Origin: Arthrobacter sp. zg-Y844
GTDB taxonomy: Bacteria; Actinomycetota; Actinomycetes; Actinomycetales; Micrococcaceae
Length of the DNA: 64,000 nucleotides
Direction of reading: 5' to 3'
Assembly: GCF_024385465.1 (NCBI RefSeq)
Contig: NZ_JANFLS010000002.1
Span: 682,001-746,000 of the forward strand
Under the pieces are notes generated by a model that worked only from the letters and a program-made list of their open reading frames with translations, did not search any database and had not been told where the DNA came from. Position numbers and translations under genes: made by a program. Shown one piece after another: positions 8,942-17,503 of the stretch; the first letter of the stretch is position 1, and every line of letters begins with the position of its first letter.

Positions 8942-10191
8942 TACCTTTCCACTGCCTTGCTACGCCGGGCCCAGAACAGCACCGGGATCAGCAGCAAGGC
9001 CAGGATGCCGCAGGAAAGGGCGAGTGCGGCGTAGCCGGCGCCGGCCATCATCACGCCGGACAAGGTTCCGCCTCCGGCCCCGGCCAGGGCAACCAGCACG
9101 TCGATCTTGCCTTGGACGCGGGGACGGATCTCCGGCGACGTGTTATCGACTACCAGTGCCGTGCCGGCAATCAGGCCGAAGTTCCAGCCCATGCCGAGCA
9201 GGGCGAGGGCCAGGATCAGCAGGCCCAGGGATTCCCCCGGCGCGAAGGCTGCAGTGACTCCGGCCAAGAGCAGGGTGACCCCGGAGGCGATAGCCATTGG
9301 AGTACGTCCGAGTTTGTCCACCAATATCCCCGTGACGAGCGACGGCAGATACATCGCGCCGATGTGCACCCCGATAACCATTCCGACCGCGGCAAGGTCA
9401 TGGTGATGGGCCCGCATATGCACCGGCGTCATGGTCATGATCGCCACCATCGCGATCTGGGTCAGCACCATCACGGCGGCACCCACGTAGACTCCGGTCC
9501 CCGGACGTACCGCTGCTTCGCCGACGGTGCTCGGCATCGGATCCGCTGCCTGGTTCCGGAACCGGCGTGCCAGCAAGAACGGGTCCGGGCGCAAAAGCAC
9601 CAGCAGTACGACGCCGGCGGCCAGGAACGCTGTTCCGGCAAGGAGGAAGGGGCCGGCCAGGGCGGGAATACCCAAGCCCTCGGCGAAGCGGCCCATGGGC
9701 GTCACCAGATTGGGTCCGGCAACCGCCCCGAACGTCGTCGAGACCATCGCAATGCTGATGGCCTGTCCCCTGCGGTCCGGCAGCGCCAGGTCCGTTCCGG
9801 CATATCGAGCCTGCAAATTGGTGGCCGTTCCCGCCCCATATAGGAACAAGGCCGTAAACAGCAGAACAGGGCTGTCCACCACAGCAGCCAGGACCACGCC
9901 CAGCGCACCGAGACCGCCGGCCAGGAACCCGGACCCGAGTCCGATCCGCCGTCCGGCCCGCTGGGTAACCCTTCCCACGAGGTAGGCCGCCAGCGCGGAA
10001 CCCAGGGTAATCAGCCCCGCCGGCAGGCCGGCCAACCCCTCCGACCCAAGCATGTCCTGCGCCAGGAGTGCCCCCACCGTGACGCCCGCGGCCAAGCCCG
10101 CCCCACCGAGAATCTGGCTGAAGACAACCGCGGTGAGGGTACGCCGCTGCACTGCGGCACGGCGCGCCTCATCCAGCACGATGGTCTTCAT
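8938..10191 (-). CDS. MFS transporter
   Basis: I choose the ATG at 10191 (MKTIVLDEARR), giving 417 residues; the open frame extends 19 codons further but with no sign of use. Twelve membrane helices are visible. The MFS loop signatures are VGRVTQRAGRRIG in loop 2-3 and VDKLGRTPMAIASG in loop 8-9. It is a proton-linked exporter or importer of the cytoplasmic membrane with unknown substrate. A PadR-type regulator is encoded divergently 540 bases away, with a small membrane protein between; regulation of this transporter by it is possible. Confidence 0.88.
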   Translation of the reverse strand: MKTIVLDEARRAAVQRRTLTAVVFSQILGGAGLAAGVTVGALLAQDMLGSEGLAGLPAGLITLGSALAAYLVGRVTQRAGRRIGLGSGFLAGGLGALGVVLAAVVDSPVLLFTALFLYGAGTATNLQARYAGTDLALPDRRGQAISIAMVSTTFGAVAGPNLVTPMGRFAEGLGIPALAGPFLLAGTAFLAAGVVLLVLLRPDPFLLARRFRNQAADPMPSTVGEAAVRPGTGVYVGAAVMVLTQIAMVAIMTMTPVHMRAHHHDLAAVGMVIGVHIGAMYLPSLVTGILVDKLGRTPMAIASGVTLLLAGVTAAFAPGESLGLLILALALLGMGWNFGLIAGTALVVDNTSPEIRPRVQGKIDVLVALAGAGGGTLSGVMMAGAGYAALALSCGILALLLIPVLFWARRSKAVERY

Positions 10192-10260
10192 CCCCCGAGA
10201 ATAGCCCGTACCAACGCGGGCATCCCAGCACTTAAAGCGCCGCGGCAATTACGCCTACCG

Positions 10261-10284
10261 CTGGTACTGTTCCACTGGTACAGT
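10261..10284. promoter_or_regulatory. Repeat/inverted repeat upstream of the membrane protein-PadR operon
   Basis: CTGGTACTGT and CTGGTACAGT form a direct repeat 14 bases apart. Within it, ACTGT (10266-10270) and ACAGT (10280-10284) form an inverted repeat with a nine-base spacer. It ends eight bases before the ATG of the first gene. A PadR-type protein is encoded second in the same operon, so autoregulation here is plausible but untested. Confidence 0.35.
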
Positions 10285-10292
10285 CCCCAGGC

Positions 10293-10730
10293 ATGGACAC
10301 AAACACCCTGCCACAGCCCACCGTCAATGCCCGCTCGCTTCTGCTGCCGTACACACTCTCCCTGGTTGCGGCCATGCTGCTCGTCCAGGCGTTGATCGCC
10401 CTGACCGGCGGCACAGTCACCGTCCTCGCCGGAGTCCTGACCGGCGCCGTCGCCGCCGGAATTGCCGTCTGGATGTGGCGCAACGCCCGGAAACTCACCC
10501 GGGTCCGCTTCGGTTTCGCCGTCGCGCATGCGATCGCCTTCGTCTCCGTGACAACCTCGTTCAATGCGCACGCGGTGCTGCGGGCGTTCACCGCGGGGGG
10601 CGACGGAGCCGCCGCCGAACTTCTGGGAACGCCATGGTTCGGGGCAACCCTGGTGATGAGCGCGGCCTGGGGGCTCGGGCTGCTGGTCCACCTCACCGGT
10701 GCGGCACTGGGCCGCGGCTGGGAGGACTGA
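10293..10730 (+). CDS. Hypothetical membrane protein, four helices
   Basis: I do not recognise a family for this 145-residue protein. Four hydrophobic segments are visible at about residues 17-40, 42-63, 75-93 and 115-137, with a short basic loop (WRNARKLTRVRFG) between the second and third. It precedes the PadR-like gene by two bases and is clearly in the same operon. Such pairs of a small membrane protein and a PadR regulator are frequent in actinobacteria, where the regulator often controls its own membrane partner. Confidence 0.7.
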   Translation: MDTNTLPQPTVNARSLLLPYTLSLVAAMLLVQALIALTGGTVTVLAGVLTGAVAAGIAVWMWRNARKLTRVRFGFAVAHAIAFVSVTTSFNAHAVLRAFTAGGDGAAAELLGTPWFGATLVMSAAWGLGLLVHLTGAALGRGWED

Positions 10731-10732
10731 GC

Positions 10733-11107
10733 ATGGCCCGCCCCACGGAGGACGAGGAATGGGTGGAAGCCCGGATCGAGTCCTGGGTGGAGACCTATAA
10801 GAAATCGATGCTGACGCCGGTGATCCTTCGGGTCGTTGAAGCTGCGCAACCGGTGACGGTCGCCCGGATTGCAGCCGGCGTCGCGTCGGCCACCGGATGG
10901 ACGATCACCGAACGGAGCATGTACCGAAGCCTGAAGCGGCTTCAGGATTCCGGCTTCCTACAGAGCGCAGAGGTTGCCGCACCCCGGACCGGAGCCAAGC
11001 GCAAGGAGATTTCGCTGACCGCGGTGGGCGCACGGTTCCTGGCCGGCATCAACGACAGCCTCGTCGGTTTCTCCCCGCCGCGCAGCGGGGAGGGTGCCGG
11101 CGCCTAG
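10733..11107 (+). CDS. PadR-like winged-helix transcriptional regulator
   Basis: The start MARPTEDEEW at 10733, two bases after the preceding stop, gives 124 residues; upstream codons belong to another frame of the previous gene. The region TERSMYRSLKRLQDSGFL is the PadR recognition helix and following strand (compare YRALRRLEEEGLL), and RKEISLTAVGARFLAG matches the wing and last helix. It probably binds DNA as a dimer and responds to small molecules. The 3' end overlaps the convergent AlkC-like gene by four bases. Confidence 0.8.
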   Translation: MARPTEDEEWVEARIESWVETYKKSMLTPVILRVVEAAQPVTVARIAAGVASATGWTITERSMYRSLKRLQDSGFLQSAEVAAPRTGAKRKEISLTAVGARFLAGINDSLVGFSPPRSGEGAGA

Positions 11108-12198
11108 AGCACCAGATCAAACTCCAGCCGGCCGTGCCGGACCCCGTTCACCTGCACCTCCAGGGCGTGCGTACCGGCGTAATGCCGCCGGGTGGTCATC
11201 TGGCGGAAGCCGTGCCGGCCGCTCAGCTGCCGGGACTCCCCCGGTTCCAGGGACACGGTCGCCAGCTTGAAGACCTTCTCGGCCGTGGACCTGTTCGCCT
11301 TGACGTAGTGCACTGCGTAATCAACTGACAGGCGGGCCGGAGCGTCGCCGGTGTTGCTCAAGACAAAGTCGAAGGTTAGTTCGCCCGGCAGCTGCAGGAC
11401 GGTTGTCTCCGTCTGCAGCCCGGTAATGCGCACCTCCGCTGGAGTGAAGCCCATCAGCTCAAGCGCGCCCGGGTTTCCCTTTTTCACCAGGGTGCGCAGG
11501 CTGCGCCGCACCACCCAGATGGCACCGGGCGTGCCGGTCTGCTGCCAGCGTGCGGCCGCCTTCAGCACGAGCTCGGGCGCGTGCCGCGCGAGGTCGTTGG
11601 TGTGGTTGGCGACGGACCGGCGCACGTATTCGGACTCGTCATTGTGCATCGCATCCAGCAGCGGCAGCGTGGCTCCCGATGTAGCGAGCAGCGACGGTAC
11701 CCGGACGGCCCACGGCAGGTAGGGCCGGGTTCCCTCGCTGGCCAGCCGGCGTACATGTTCGTTGGGGTGGTCGGTCCAGGTTCGGATGATCGCCAGAGCC
11801 CGCTCGTGATCGGCCTTCAGCAGCCGCCGGATGGCGAACTCGCTGGTCAGCCCCGGGGTAAGTTCCGCAAGCAGGACCAGCGCGTCGTCGAAGGCCGGGG
11901 TGCCGCCGTCGGCCAGTGCCAAAGTGACGGCAGCCTCGGTGACGGGCCACAGCACCCAACCGGTGAAGGTCGGATCGTCCAGCGCGGCGCGGAACGCAGC
12001 CGCGGCGGCCGGATAGGTGCCCAGTGCGCTAACGAGGGCGTGCGCGACGGCGTCCGTCCGGCCGCGTAGCGACAACGGTTCCAGCTGGGTCCGGGTGGCC
12101 AGCACCCCGTCCCAATCGACGCCGGGTGCCGCGCCGGCCAGCGCATCGTGCAGGGTCTTGACCTCGTTCGGCCCCAGCAAGTCATCCATCGCACCCAT
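11104..12198 (-). CDS. DNA alkylation repair protein, AlkC-like (HEAT repeats plus C-terminal Ig-like domain)
   Basis: The 364-residue protein has an alpha-helical N-terminal body of HEAT-like repeats. Phrases such as HPNEHVRRLASEGTRPYLPW and DESEYVRRSVANHTNDLARH are the hallmark of the AlkD/AlkC glycosylase superfamily. The last 110 residues (from about 255) are beta-rich, with LTFDFVLSNTGDAPARLSVDY and LEVQVNG, consistent with the Ig-like domain that distinguishes AlkC from AlkD. AlkC removes N3-methyladenine and similar lesions without base flipping. A GGGGGA Shine-Dalgarno supports the first ATG. Family assignment is confident; the subfamily rests on domain layout. Confidence 0.83.
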   Translation of the reverse strand: MGAMDDLLGPNEVKTLHDALAGAAPGVDWDGVLATRTQLEPLSLRGRTDAVAHALVSALGTYPAAAAAFRAALDDPTFTGWVLWPVTEAAVTLALADGGTPAFDDALVLLAELTPGLTSEFAIRRLLKADHERALAIIRTWTDHPNEHVRRLASEGTRPYLPWAVRVPSLLATSGATLPLLDAMHNDESEYVRRSVANHTNDLARHAPELVLKAAARWQQTGTPGAIWVVRRSLRTLVKKGNPGALELMGFTPAEVRITGLQTETTVLQLPGELTFDFVLSNTGDAPARLSVDYAVHYVKANRSTAEKVFKLATVSLEPGESRQLSGRHGFRQMTTRRHYAGTHALEVQVNGVRHGRLEFDLVL

Positions 12199-12310
12199 GG
12201 TGGTCCCCCGTTTTCCATTGCCTCCGATATCCGACGGGCAGCCAAACTGGATCCGATTGTCCCTTTGCTCGAGCCGGGTAAGCCTATCCCTAACCTACTG
12301 GTTATCGGAT

Positions 12311-12724
12311 TCAGCCGCCGCTGCCGAAATCATCTGCGCTGACGCGACGGTAGGACTCGGCGATGATTCCTCCGAGGATCTCGAGGTCCACCTTCGCCAA
12401 GTTCTTGATGTACAGGCAGCCCGCACCCGTCGTGTGGTCGCCGAGCCGGGACAGTTGCTCCGTGTACGCGTCCACGCCGTCAGGAAGGTAAACCGTGGTG
12501 GCGCCCTTGCGCGGAGAAAATGCCGCCGCGCCGGCGTCCCCCTCCCGGCCGCTGGCATATTTGTAGTGGTACCTGCCGAAGCCGACGATCGACGGCCCCC
12601 ACATAGCCGGCTGCTCCCCGGTGATCCGTGTCATCAGCGCGACCAGGGTCTGGGCGTCGCGGCGGCGCAGGGGCGACGCCACGCCGTCGATGAAGCTGCT
12701 GACGCTGGTGCTGGCTGGTTCCAT
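12311..12724 (-). CDS. DUF1801 domain protein
   Basis: The 137-residue protein is a complete DUF1801 (YdhG-like) domain. MWGPSIVGFGRYHYKYASGREGD and the end CLYIKNLAKVDLEILGGII are the diagnostic stretches of this cytosolic family, which has no established biochemical function. The start has an excellent Shine-Dalgarno (AGGAGG). It lies just downstream of ribM on the same strand with a 26-base gap, so it may be read from the same FMN-controlled transcript. Confidence 0.85.
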   Translation of the reverse strand: MEPASTSVSSFIDGVASPLRRRDAQTLVALMTRITGEQPAMWGPSIVGFGRYHYKYASGREGDAGAAAFSPRKGATTVYLPDGVDAYTEQLSRLGDHTTGAGCLYIKNLAKVDLEILGGIIAESYRRVSADDFGSGG

Positions 12725-12750
12725 GGTGCGCCTCCTGGTTTAGGTCACGG

Positions 12751-13434
12751 CTACCGGGTCCGCGGGTCCGGCATCATCACTTCCACCTGCGGCTTCTCGT
12801 CCCGCTTGGCCTTCCACCAGACAAAGAAACCGGCAAGGGTGAATCCGCCGTAGAAGAGGTACATAAACGCTGTGGCGTAGTAACCGGCGCTGAAGAGCAG
12901 CGGCACGCCCACTATGTCCACGGCCACCCAGATGAGCCAGAACTCGACCCAGCCCTTGGCCATGCCGTAAGTGGCCAGCAGCGAGCCGACGAAGGTCCAG
13001 GCGTCGGCCCACACCGGTTCGTAGGAACCGAGCCGGGCGAAGACCGGGGTCAGGGCAACGGTGCCCAGCAGCATGATGGTCACCAGCCCGATGCGTTCCC
13101 GGCCCGAAGCCCACTGCGGGGTCACCGCGCTCTCGCCGTGGGACTTGCTCTGCTGCCAGCGACGCCAGCCGTAGATGGACACGGCGATAAACATGATCTG
13201 CCGTCCGGCCTGGCCCAGCAGCGTGGCCGTATCGGCGCCGCCGAACATGGAGCCAAGGAAGACGGTCAGCAGGAGCAGGTTGCCCAGGATGCCGACGGGC
13301 CAGGCCCAGACTTTACGGCGCATACCGCCGAAGGCGCTGAGCAGCCCGAAGATGTTGCCCACAAGTTCGCGCACCAGCAGTGAGCTTGAGCCCACCGGAA
13401 TCTGTGCCTCGAAGAGCCACCGTAGAAAATCCAT
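12751..13434 (-). CDS. ribM: Riboflavin transporter RibM (PnuC family)
   Basis: The 227-residue membrane protein has the PnuC fold: several helices, the N-terminal motif LVGNIFGLLSAFGGMRRKVWAWPVGILGN and the segment WVEFWLIWVAVDIVGVPLLF, rich in the aromatic residues that line the substrate path. An FMN riboswitch lies upstream on the same strand. Within the PnuC family this combination marks the riboflavin facilitators (RibM/PnuX) of actinobacteria rather than nicotinamide riboside transporters. The role is uptake of riboflavin, trapped by phosphorylation. Expression should fall when FMN is plentiful. Confidence 0.88.
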   Translation of the reverse strand: MDFLRWLFEAQIPVGSSSLLVRELVGNIFGLLSAFGGMRRKVWAWPVGILGNLLLLTVFLGSMFGGADTATLLGQAGRQIMFIAVSIYGWRRWQQSKSHGESAVTPQWASGRERIGLVTIMLLGTVALTPVFARLGSYEPVWADAWTFVGSLLATYGMAKGWVEFWLIWVAVDIVGVPLLFSAGYYATAFMYLFYGGFTLAGFFVWWKAKRDEKPQVEVMMPDPRTR

Positions 13435-13501
13435 GTCGTCCTATCCCTAAGCGGGTGCTCCGGGGGTACGACAGTACGATGCGTCGCCGGGGTACAACCG
13501 G

Positions 13502-13536
13502 TTCGAGGGGTCACCCCTGCAAAAGGGGACCTCGAA
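13502..13536 (-). other. Strong hairpin in the ribM leader, downstream of the aptamer
   Basis: TTCGAGG (13502-13508) pairs with CCTCGAA (13530-13536), and an inner CCCCT pairs with AGGGG. A second small stem (CGGC/GCCG) lies at 13541-13552, between it and the aptamer. No T-run follows, so it is not a plain intrinsic terminator; it could be part of the riboswitch expression platform. Confidence 0.5.
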
Positions 13537-13569
13537 GGGTCGGCAAAGCCGGCGGAACAACAAACTGCA

Positions 13570-13710
13570 CGTGCTTCTCCCATCCAGACTTTAACTGTCG
13601 GTATCGGAATTTCACCGATTCAACCGAACCGCTGCCCCGATTTCTCGGATCAGCAGTGCGGGTCGCGGACTATAACCGCCGGTTCGGAATTACACCGACC
13701 CCGGAGCACG
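13570..13710 (-). ncRNA. FMN riboswitch (RFN element)
   Basis: Read on the minus strand, the element starts CGTGCTCCGGGGTCGGTG and ends GGATGGGAGAAGCACG, closing the P1 stem (CGTGCT/AGCACG). The conserved RFN segments are all present, including TAATTCCGAACCGGCGG, GTGAAATTCCGATACCGAC and AGTTAAAGTCTGGATGGGAG. It lies between rpe (ending at 13722) and ribM (starting at 13434). It senses FMN and should reduce ribM expression when FMN is abundant. Confidence 0.97.
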
Positions 13711-13721
13711 TTTGTTGCTAA

Positions 13722-14390
13722 CTATTCTTGCACAGCAGCCTCGGCAGATGCGCGCAGTTTGCGGATAGCGTCATTGGGATCACCAGCGCCGTACACTGCC
13801 GAGCCGGCCACGAACACGTTCGCTCCGGCCTCCGCGGCCCGTTCGATGGTCTCCGGGGAGATCCCGCCGTCCACCTGGATGGCCAGCGGCAGCCCGGAGC
13901 CGCGGACGGCCGCGGCGGCCCGGCGGATCTTGGGCAGCGTCACGTCCAGGAACTTCTGTCCACCGAAGCCCGGTTCCACCGTCATGATCAGCAGCATGTC
14001 CAGTTCGGACAGCATGTCCAGGTACGGTTCCACCGGGGTGGCCGGGCGCAGGGCCATGCCGGCCTTGGCGCCGCGCTCCCGCAGGTCGCGGGCGAGCTTG
14101 ATCGGGGCCGTCGACGCTTCTACGTGGAACGTGACCGAGGCGAGGCCGGCTTCGGCGTACAGCGGCGCCCAGCGGTCGACGTCGGCGATCATCAGGTGCG
14201 CGTCCAGCGGCAGCGCGGACACCTGCTGGATCCGTTCCACCACCGGCAGGCCAATGGTCAGGTTCGGTACGAAGTGGTTGTCCATAACGTCCACGTGCAC
14301 GGCGTCCGCGGCGCTGATCCGCTGCAGCTCGGCTTCGAGGTTCACGAAATCGGCCGAGAGGATGCTCGGGTTGATGCAGCACTTGCTCAC
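13722..14390 (-). CDS. rpe: Ribulose-phosphate 3-epimerase
   Basis: The 222-residue TIM-barrel enzyme interconverts ribulose 5-phosphate and xylulose 5-phosphate in the pentose phosphate pathway. Visible signatures are [10 protein letters not shown] at the N terminus, [16 protein letters not shown] with metal-binding His and the catalytic Asp, [18 protein letters not shown] and the second acid in QVDGGI. Length is normal for the family. It follows rsmB by ten bases on the same strand and probably belongs to the def-fmt-rsmB-rpe operon, a common actinobacterial order. Confidence 0.96.
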   Translation of the reverse strand: MSKCCINPSILSADFVNLEAELQRISAADAVHVDVMDNHFVPNLTIGLPVVERIQQVSALPLDAHLMIADVDRWAPLYAEAGLASVTFHVEASTAPIKLARDLRERGAKAGMALRPATPVEPYLDMLSELDMLLIMTVEPGFGGQKFLDVTLPKIRRAAAAVRGSGLPLAIQVDGGISPETIERAAEAGANVFVAGSAVYGAGDPNDAIRKLRASAEAAVQE

Positions 14391-14400
14391 GAAGGGTCTC

Positions 14401-15894
14401 CTAGATTTTGCGGCGGATCAGTGCCAGGAACATAGCGTCGGTGGCGTGGATGTGCGGCCACAGCTGGGCGGTGGATTCGTGGCCGGCCTCCAGCGCGCCG
14501 GGCAGGCTGACGGCGTCCAGCGCGGCGCCGGCGTCGAGCAGTTCCAGGTCGTTGCGCTTGCGCATCACGTCGGCGACGACGGCGGTGGTTTCCGCGGGGT
14601 GCGGGGAGCACGTTACATAGGCCACCACTCCCCCGGGCTTAACCGCGTCCACAGCGGTGGTGAGCAGCTCGCGCTGCAGGATGCCGAGTTCGCCGACGTC
14701 GGTGGGCTTGCGCCGCCAGCGGGACTCCGGACGGCGGCGCAGGGCGCCCAGGCCGGTGCAGGGTGCGTCGACGAGAATCCGGTCGAAGGTTTCCGGGTAG
14801 TCCTCGGCGATGGTGCGGCCGTCTCCGGTACGCACGTTCCAGGTTTCCCCGGGCACGGCGTCCAGGGCCTGGCGGACCAGCTGCGCGCGGTGCGGAGCGG
14901 GCTCGTTGGCCAGCAGCACGGCCCCGGATTCGTGGGCGAGGGCGGCGAGCAGTGCGGCCTTGCCGCCGGGGCCGGCACACATGTCCAGCCACTTTTCCAC
15001 GCCGTCCTCATCGACGGACGCGCCGCCGAGGTCCAGTTCGGCCAGGGCACGGGCGACCAGCTGGGAGCCGGCGTCCTGCACGCGGGTGGTGCCGGCGCGG
15101 ACCGAGTCCAGCCGGCCGACGTCGCCGGCGGAGAACAGTGCGGAATCCTTCACGAGCTCGCCGTCCGTCGCTCCGGCGGCGCGGGCCTCATCGAGGTTTC
15201 CGAGGCCGGGCAGGGCGACCAGGTTCACCACGGGAGCGTCGTTGTCGGCACGCAGCAGGTCGGTGATCTCATCGACGCTGCGTCCGTGCGCCACGAGTGA
15301 CTGGCGCAGTGCCCGGACAATCCACTCCGGGTGGGAATGCTCAATGGCGGAGCGCTTAACTGCGTCGGTTTCGCCTTCGGTGAGCAGCTCCACCCACTCG
15401 TCCAGGCTGCGGGCGGCGACCTTGCGCAGCACCGCGTTGATCAGCGCCGAGGGTCCGGCGCCGATGACGGCACGGGCCAGGCCGACGGTCTGGTCGAGGG
15501 CGGCATGTGCAGGGACGCGCATGGCCAGCAGCTGATGGGTGCCGATGCGCAGGGCGTCCAGGACAGCGGGGTCCAGGCGTTCCAGCGGGCGGTCCACGCA
15601 CTTGGCGAGGATGGCGTCATAGGTGCCCTGGCCGCGCAGGGCGCCGTAGGCCAGTTCGGTGGCAAAGCCGGCGTCGCGCTTGTCCAGCCGGTGCTTGCGG
15701 ATGCTTTTCGGCAGCACGAGGTTGGCGTAAGCGTCCTCGCCGGAGACGGCGCGGAGCACTTCAAAGGCAACCAGCCGGGCCGGATCGGCTGCGCGGGTGC
15801 GCTGGCCGGGGGCGGCGGCGGTGCGGGTCTTCACTGCGGCGCGGCGGCGTTCGTGGCCCTTGTCGTTGCGGTGCTTTTCAGGTTGGGGGGTCAT
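14401..15894 (-). CDS. rsmB: 16S rRNA (cytosine-967) methyltransferase RsmB
   Basis: This 497-residue protein joins an N-terminal NusB-like RNA-binding domain (about residues 35-180) to a SAM-dependent m5C methyltransferase domain. The SAM site is [15 protein letters not shown]. The two functional cysteines are in [21 protein letters not shown] and [14 protein letters not shown]. It methylates C967 of 16S rRNA. Its ATG overlaps the fmt stop as ATGA. The N-terminal 35 residues are basic and of low complexity, a usual actinobacterial extension. Confidence 0.93.
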   Translation of the reverse strand: MTPQPEKHRNDKGHERRRAAVKTRTAAAPGQRTRAADPARLVAFEVLRAVSGEDAYANLVLPKSIRKHRLDKRDAGFATELAYGALRGQGTYDAILAKCVDRPLERLDPAVLDALRIGTHQLLAMRVPAHAALDQTVGLARAVIGAGPSALINAVLRKVAARSLDEWVELLTEGETDAVKRSAIEHSHPEWIVRALRQSLVAHGRSVDEITDLLRADNDAPVVNLVALPGLGNLDEARAAGATDGELVKDSALFSAGDVGRLDSVRAGTTRVQDAGSQLVARALAELDLGGASVDEDGVEKWLDMCAGPGGKAALLAALAHESGAVLLANEPAPHRAQLVRQALDAVPGETWNVRTGDGRTIAEDYPETFDRILVDAPCTGLGALRRRPESRWRRKPTDVGELGILQRELLTTAVDAVKPGGVVAYVTCSPHPAETTAVVADVMRKRNDLELLDAGAALDAVSLPGALEAGHESTAQLWPHIHATDAMFLALIRRKI

Positions 15895-16832
15895 TCGAAG
15901 ACCACGTCCTCACGGTTGGCGAGGCCGCGGGCCCAGTCGGCCCCCGGCATCATTTTCTTGCCTGCGGGCTGGACACGCAGCAGTTCGAGTCCGTGTGAGC
16001 CGGTGCCCACGACGGCGGCGGCGTCCCCGCCGCCGGTGAAGCGGATCTGGCCGGGGCGCATGTCGGTGACATCGGGGCGCAGCTTGGCCGCGCCGATCTT
16101 GAACCGGGAGCCGTCCCAGGTGGTCCACGCGCCTGGTTCGGGGGTGACGCCGTTGATGCGGCGGCGGATAGCCAGGGCCGGCTGCTGCCAGTCCACGCGG
16201 GCATCGTCGATGCTGAGCTTGGGTGCCAGTGTGATGTCCCCCTGCTGCGGCACCGGCACGGCGGCGCCGGCGTCGACTGCGCTGAGCGTCTGGGCCAGCA
16301 GCACGGCACCGGAGTGCGAGAGGCGTTCGAGCAGGTCGCCGCTGGTGTCCTCGGGCCGCACCGTTTCGGTGAGGGTGCCGTAGACCGGGCCGGTGTCCAG
16401 CCCGGTTTCAAGCAGGAAGGTGGACGCGCCGGTGATGTCGTCACCGGCAATGACGGCGTGCTGCACCGGGGCGGCGCCGCGCCAGGCAGGCAGCAGCGAG
16501 AAGTGCAGGTTGATCCAGCCGTGCTTCGGCACGGTGAGAGCGCGGGCCGGAACGAGGGCACCGTACGCAACGATGGCTGCGACGTCGGGCTCCAAGGCGG
16601 CGATGGCCGCGATGGCTTCGTCGTCCACCTTTGCAGCGCGGATCACGGGCAGACCCAGTTCCTCGGCGCGGGCGGCCACCGGCGATGGCGTCAGGACCTT
16701 TTTGCGGCCCAGCGGGGCATCGGGGCGGGTAAGGACGCCGACGACGTCGAACCCGGCGTCAATCAGCGCGTCGAGGGACGGTACGGCGACCGCGGGGGTG
16801 CCGGCAAACAGGACGCGAAGTGCCGCGGCCAC
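15891..16832 (-). CDS. fmt: Methionyl-tRNA formyltransferase
   Basis: The 313-residue enzyme formylates initiator Met-tRNA with 10-formyl-tetrahydrofolate. The active-site Asn-His-Asp can be placed in NLHFSLLPAWRGAAPV and ETGLDTGPVY. The N-terminal Rossmann region begins RVLFAGTPAVAVPSLDAL, and a C-terminal tRNA-binding barrel follows from about residue 210. The gene starts directly at the end of def (no gap) and overlaps rsmB, so deformylase, formyltransferase and RsmB are co-expressed. Confidence 0.96.
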   Translation of the reverse strand: MAAALRVLFAGTPAVAVPSLDALIDAGFDVVGVLTRPDAPLGRKKVLTPSPVAARAEELGLPVIRAAKVDDEAIAAIAALEPDVAAIVAYGALVPARALTVPKHGWINLHFSLLPAWRGAAPVQHAVIAGDDITGASTFLLETGLDTGPVYGTLTETVRPEDTSGDLLERLSHSGAVLLAQTLSAVDAGAAVPVPQQGDITLAPKLSIDDARVDWQQPALAIRRRINGVTPEPGAWTTWDGSRFKIGAAKLRPDVTDMRPGQIRFTGGGDAAAVVGTGSHGLELLRVQPAGKKMMPGADWARGLANREDVVFE

Positions 16833-17429
16833 CTAGGCTCCGGCCTGGGTGCCGAACGTACCCTTGGCCGCCTGGCCGAAGGTACCGAAGCTGGAGCCCA
16901 CGCTCTGGGCACGCTGCGCTGCGGTACGGTCCGCGATTGCGTCGTACTCGCGCTGCCGGATGGCCCGGAGTGCTTCCTTGCGGTGCTCGCCTTCGAGCCG
17001 GTCGATATAGAGGGCGCCGTTCAGGTGGTCCGTTTCGTGCTGGAAGCACCGGGCGAGCATGCCCTCCCCTTCGATGCTGATGGGGTTTCCGTGCAGGTCC
17101 TGGCCGGTGACGCGGGCCCAGCGGAAGCGCGGTGTCTGGTAGCCAAGCCCGGGGATGGACAGGCAACCCTCCAGATGGTCCGGCTGGAGGTCATCGCTCA
17201 GGTCAAGGACGGGATTGACCACATGCCCGGCCTGGCCGTCCACGCGGTAGGTGAATACGCGCAGGCTGACGCCCACCTGGGGTGCTGCCAGCCCGGCACC
17301 TTCGACGTCCTCCATGGTTTCCTCCATGTCCGCTACCAGCTTCGCCAGTTCGGGGCCGAAGTCGGTCACGTCTTCGGCGCGGGTCCGCAGGACCGGGTCG
17401 CCGAGCGTGCGGATAGTCAGGATGGCCAT
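16833..17429 (-). CDS. def: Peptide deformylase
   Basis: The 198-residue metalloenzyme removes the formyl group from nascent proteins. The three family motifs are intact: GAGLAAPQVG, EGCLSIPG with the metal-binding Cys, and QHETDHLNG with the two metal-binding His and the catalytic Glu. A C-terminal extension of about 40 residues ending GTFGQAAKGTFGTQAGA is longer than in E. coli and is of the type seen in actinobacteria. It is the first gene of the def-fmt-rsmB-rpe block. Confidence 0.96.
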   Translation of the reverse strand: MAILTIRTLGDPVLRTRAEDVTDFGPELAKLVADMEETMEDVEGAGLAAPQVGVSLRVFTYRVDGQAGHVVNPVLDLSDDLQPDHLEGCLSIPGLGYQTPRFRWARVTGQDLHGNPISIEGEGMLARCFQHETDHLNGALYIDRLEGEHRKEALRAIRQREYDAIADRTAAQRAQSVGSSFGTFGQAAKGTFGTQAGA

Positions 17430-17503
17430 CGGGGGTTTGTTCCTTACTCTTGCTGCAGGGGATCGGAATCCAGTCTAGTTGGCTCCGCCGCCCGCCGGGA
17501 CGC

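Noticed and set aside
12751-13434. Nicotinamide riboside transporter PnuC
   Set aside because: The FMN riboswitch upstream makes riboflavin transport (RibM) the better call, though the fold is shared.
13759-15300. A plus-strand frame of 513 codons opposite rpe and rsmB
   Set aside because: Antisense to two complete housekeeping genes; Ser/Ala/Arg-rich low-information translation.
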